Shown one piece after another: positions 14,845 through 16,533 of a stretch of DNA of 16,533 nt. The first letter of the stretch is position 1; every line of letters begins with the position of its first letter. The notes beneath the pieces are model-generated. The model did no database searches. It was given only the letters and a program-made list of their open reading frames with translations, and was not told the DNA's origin. Source of the DNA: Paludibacteraceae bacterium (GTDB taxonomy: Bacteria > Bacteroidota > Bacteroidia > Bacteroidales > Paludibacteraceae); the NCBI GenBank assembly GCA_016297215.1, contig JAEDGZ010000034.1, forward strand, positions 1 through 16,533. Direction: 5' to 3'. Position numbers and translations under genes: made by a program.

Positions 14845-16377
14845 ATGTCTCCTGTATTAGTACTTTGTGTTATTTTTGCTTATTTTGCGTTGCTGTTTGT
14901 GGTGTCGTATGTAGCGGGGCGGAAGGCAGACAGCGCGGGATTCTATACGGGAAATAGGAATAGCCACTGGTTGGTTGTGGCGATATCCACGATAGGGGCT
15001 GCCATGTCGGGGGTTACGTTTGTGAGCGTGCCGGGGATGGTGGGCACCAGCGGCTGGGGTTATATGCAGATGGTGTTGGGATTCACGGTGGGGCAGTTGG
15101 TGTTAGCATACGGATTAGTGCCGATATACTACAAATATAGCCTGACTTCCATATATCAATACTTGCAAAAGCGTTTTGGCATGCACTCGTACAGGACGGG
15201 GGCATGGTTTTTCTTTATCAGCAAGATGTTAGGTGCGAGTGTGCGGCTGTTTATCGTTACGGAGGTGTTGCAACTGCTGGTGTTTGCGCCTCTCGGGGTG
15301 CCTTATTGGGCGAATGCGGTGTTTGCCGTAGGGATTGCGTATCTGTGTACGTTTCGCGGGGGAGTGAAGTCGCTGGTGTGGACGGATTTGCTGAAGACGA
15401 TTTGTATGATTGGGTCGGTGGGGCTGTGTATCTGGTTTATTTTGCGGGCGTTGCCGGAGGGATTTTGTTCTTCTCCGCCCCCTTACCCCCTCCCCGCAAG
15501 CGGGGCGGGGGAGTTCGTGAATACCGCAACTTCTTTGCCGCGGATGTTTTATTTCGATGACCCTAAGAGCGGGAATTATTTTTGGAAGCAGTTTATTGCG
15601 GGTATTGTGCTGCTGATAGGTACTACGGGTATTGACCAAGACATGATGCAGCGGACGCTTTCTTGCCGCAACTACCGTGATAGTCAGAAGAATATCCTGC
15701 TGGGTGCTGGTATGCAGGTGGTGGTGATAGGGCTGTTTTTATTCTTGGGGTATCTGCTGTATGCGTATGCGGACACGATGGAGATAGCCTTGCCGGCGAA
15801 TCCTGATGATGTGTTTCCCTATTTGGCTACGGGCGGGTATTTCCCGACGATTGTAGGGGTGCTGTTTATCATCGGGTTTATTGCTTCTGCTTATTCGTCT
15901 GCGTGTGGCGCGCTGACGGCGCTGACGACCTCGTTTAAGGTGGATATATTGGGAAACCCACCCCTATGTAGGGATGGCGAAAATAAGTTACCACCTTCTA
16001 TTAAAATTCTATTGATTCGCACGGTTAGAGAAAATGATTTTGGAAGGAACATTGTGCATTTCTGCATGGCAGCAGTGATGGCGTGCTGTATCATGGTGAT
16101 TCATGTGTTGAACAACGATTCGGTGATACAGACAGTATTCTTGGTGGCAAGTTATACCTATGGTCCACTATTGGGCATGTTTAGTTTTGGAATGTTGACG
16201 AAGCGCGAGATACGTGATCAGTGGGTATGGGTGGTTGCAATAATGGCACCAATAATCACCTATGTTGTTGATATTCACTCTGCTGTTTGGTTCGGTGGAT
16301 ATGTGTTTTCTCATGAGCGTTTATTGTTGAATGCAGTGTTGACGTATGTAGGTATGTTGGCATTGAGTCGTATATAG
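14845..16377 (+). CDS. Sodium:solute symporter (SSS/SLC5 family)
   Basis: Inner-membrane Na+-coupled uptake transporter. 510 residues with about 13 hydrophobic segments. Family marks: RNSHWLVVAISTIGAAMSGVTF, the LVPIYYKYSLTSIYQYLQKRFG segment, GTTGIDQDMMQRTLSCRN, and IIGFIASAYSSACGALTALT, the last corresponding to the Na2-site helix. Two dispersed repeats are translated in loops: 209-225 (SSPPPYPLPASGAGEFV) and about 371-380 (NPPLCRDGEN). The second lies just after KVDILG, in a long cytoplasmic loop by family topology. Unlike the M13 gene, codons tend to end in G or T, more so after residue 380, so its history or expression level differs. Substrate cannot be called; sugar, sialic acid or amino acid are possible. 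No good promoter is visible in the 107-bp upstream gap. Confidence 0.92.
   Translation: MSPVLVLCVIFAYFALLFVVSYVAGRKADSAGFYTGNRNSHWLVVAISTIGAAMSGVTFVSVPGMVGTSGWGYMQMVLGFTVGQLVLAYGLVPIYYKYSLTSIYQYLQKRFGMHSYRTGAWFFFISKMLGASVRLFIVTEVLQLLVFAPLGVPYWANAVFAVGIAYLCTFRGGVKSLVWTDLLKTICMIGSVGLCIWFILRALPEGFCSSPPPYPLPASGAGEFVNTATSLPRMFYFDDPKSGNYFWKQFIAGIVLLIGTTGIDQDMMQRTLSCRNYRDSQKNILLGAGMQVVVIGLFLFLGYLLYAYADTMEIALPANPDDVFPYLATGGYFPTIVGVLFIIGFIASAYSSACGALTALTTSFKVDILGNPPLCRDGENKLPPSIKILLIRTVRENDFGRNIVHFCMAAVMACCIMVIHVLNNDSVIQTVFLVASYTYGPLLGMFSFGMLTKREIRDQWVWVVAIMAPIITYVVDIHSAVWFGGYVFSHERLLLNAVLTYVGMLALSRI
15475..15515. repeat. Family C G/C-run palindrome inside the symporter gene (first)
   Basis: CCCCGC (15492-15497) and GCGGGG (15500-15505) form the core, with further C-runs on the left and GGGGGAG on the right, the same layout as 6592-6632 and 9640-9684. 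Translated PPPYPLPASGAGEF between two membrane segments. Confidence 0.8.
15957..15977. repeat. Short palindrome inside the symporter gene (second)
   Basis: CCACCCCTATGTAGGGATGG: arms CCACCCCTA and TAGGGATGG around TG with one mismatch. Translated PPLCRDG. Smaller than the other family C copies and only plausibly related. Confidence 0.5.
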
Positions 16378-16401
16378 TGTCCATTTAGGAACGCAATATT
16401 T

Positions 16402-16465
16402 CCCCCTCCCTGTTAGCCCTGTGAAGGGTACAGAAACAGGGCTAACAGGGGGGAGGGGGGGGGAA
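16402..16465. repeat. Large G/C-run palindrome downstream of the symporter
   Basis: Perfect 15-bp arms CCCTGTTAGCCCTGT (16408-16422) and its complement (16436-16450) around a 13-nt loop, flanked by CCCCCT on the left and a long G-run on the right. It resembles the in-gene family C elements. It could block transcription, but no T-run follows on either strand, so I do not call it an intrinsic terminator. Confidence 0.75.
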
Positions 16466-16500
16466 AAAAGACAAAATAGGGGTCTAAAGCAAATGCAATG

Positions 16501-16533
16501 AAAAAAAACGGGAAAAGATTTGCTCCTTTCCCG
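16501..16533 (-). terminator. Intrinsic terminator for a minus-strand gene beyond the right edge
   Basis: CGGGAAA (16509-16515) pairs with TTTCCCG (16527-16533); on the minus strand the hairpin is followed by eight T (complement of A501-508 of this line, 16501-16508). The gene it serves is outside the window and would converge on the symporter. Confidence 0.72.

Noticed and set aside
16402..16465. Intrinsic terminator of the symporter
   Set aside because: The hairpin is strong but is followed by G and A runs on the plus strand, not T; kept as a repeat instead.

Overview
The window looks like a chromosomal piece from an uncultured Bacteroidota, most likely Bacteroidales. The grounds are several copies of the Bacteroides-type promoter (TTTG, about 20 nt, TAnnTTTG), absence of Shine-Dalgarno sequences before starts, a TonB-dependent receptor with an N-terminal carboxypeptidase-like domain, a DUF3417-type alpha-glucan phosphorylase, an M13 peptidase lipoprotein and a YfhO-family membrane protein. 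There is no phage, integrase, transposase, rRNA operon or CRISPR array.

Layout. 1-387 (minus): N-terminal part of an L-serine ammonia-lyase running off the left edge. 388-687: its promoter, an 11-bp tandem repeat and a tRNA terminator. 688-772 (minus): tRNA-Ser(UGA). 773-1098: back-to-back promoters, then a roughly 210-nt leader with dispersed repeats for glgP (1099-3657), which has its own terminator. 3884-8216 (plus): an apparent metal operon of a short cation diffusion facilitator, a TonB-dependent receptor, a secreted HMA/His-rich protein and, 4 bp later, a putative GT-A-like glycosyltransferase. 8226-12580 (minus): an acyltransferase-3 membrane protein, a YfhO-family membrane protein and a YhcH/YjgK/YiaL protein, in reverse order of transcription. 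12581-12724: overlapping divergent promoters. 12725-16377 (plus): an M13 metallopeptidase lipoprotein and a sodium:solute symporter. A minus-strand terminator at the right edge belongs to a gene outside the window.

How the genes work together. The metal block reads as outer-membrane uptake (receptor), periplasmic metal binding (HMA protein) and inner-membrane transport (CDF). The minus block suggests cell-surface polysaccharide modification (YfhO plus O-acyltransferase). These roles are inferred from families and neighbourhood.

The most unusual aspect is a dense population of short, mostly palindromic or low-complexity dispersed repeats. They occur between genes and also inside at least four genes, where they stay in frame and add about 10-20 residues: serine ammonia-lyase, the TonB receptor (three times), YfhO and the symporter (twice). 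Near-identical elements recur at unrelated sites, in opposite orientations relative to the reading frame, so they look like mobile or amplified elements tolerated as peptide inserts, comparable in principle to Rickettsia palindromic elements.
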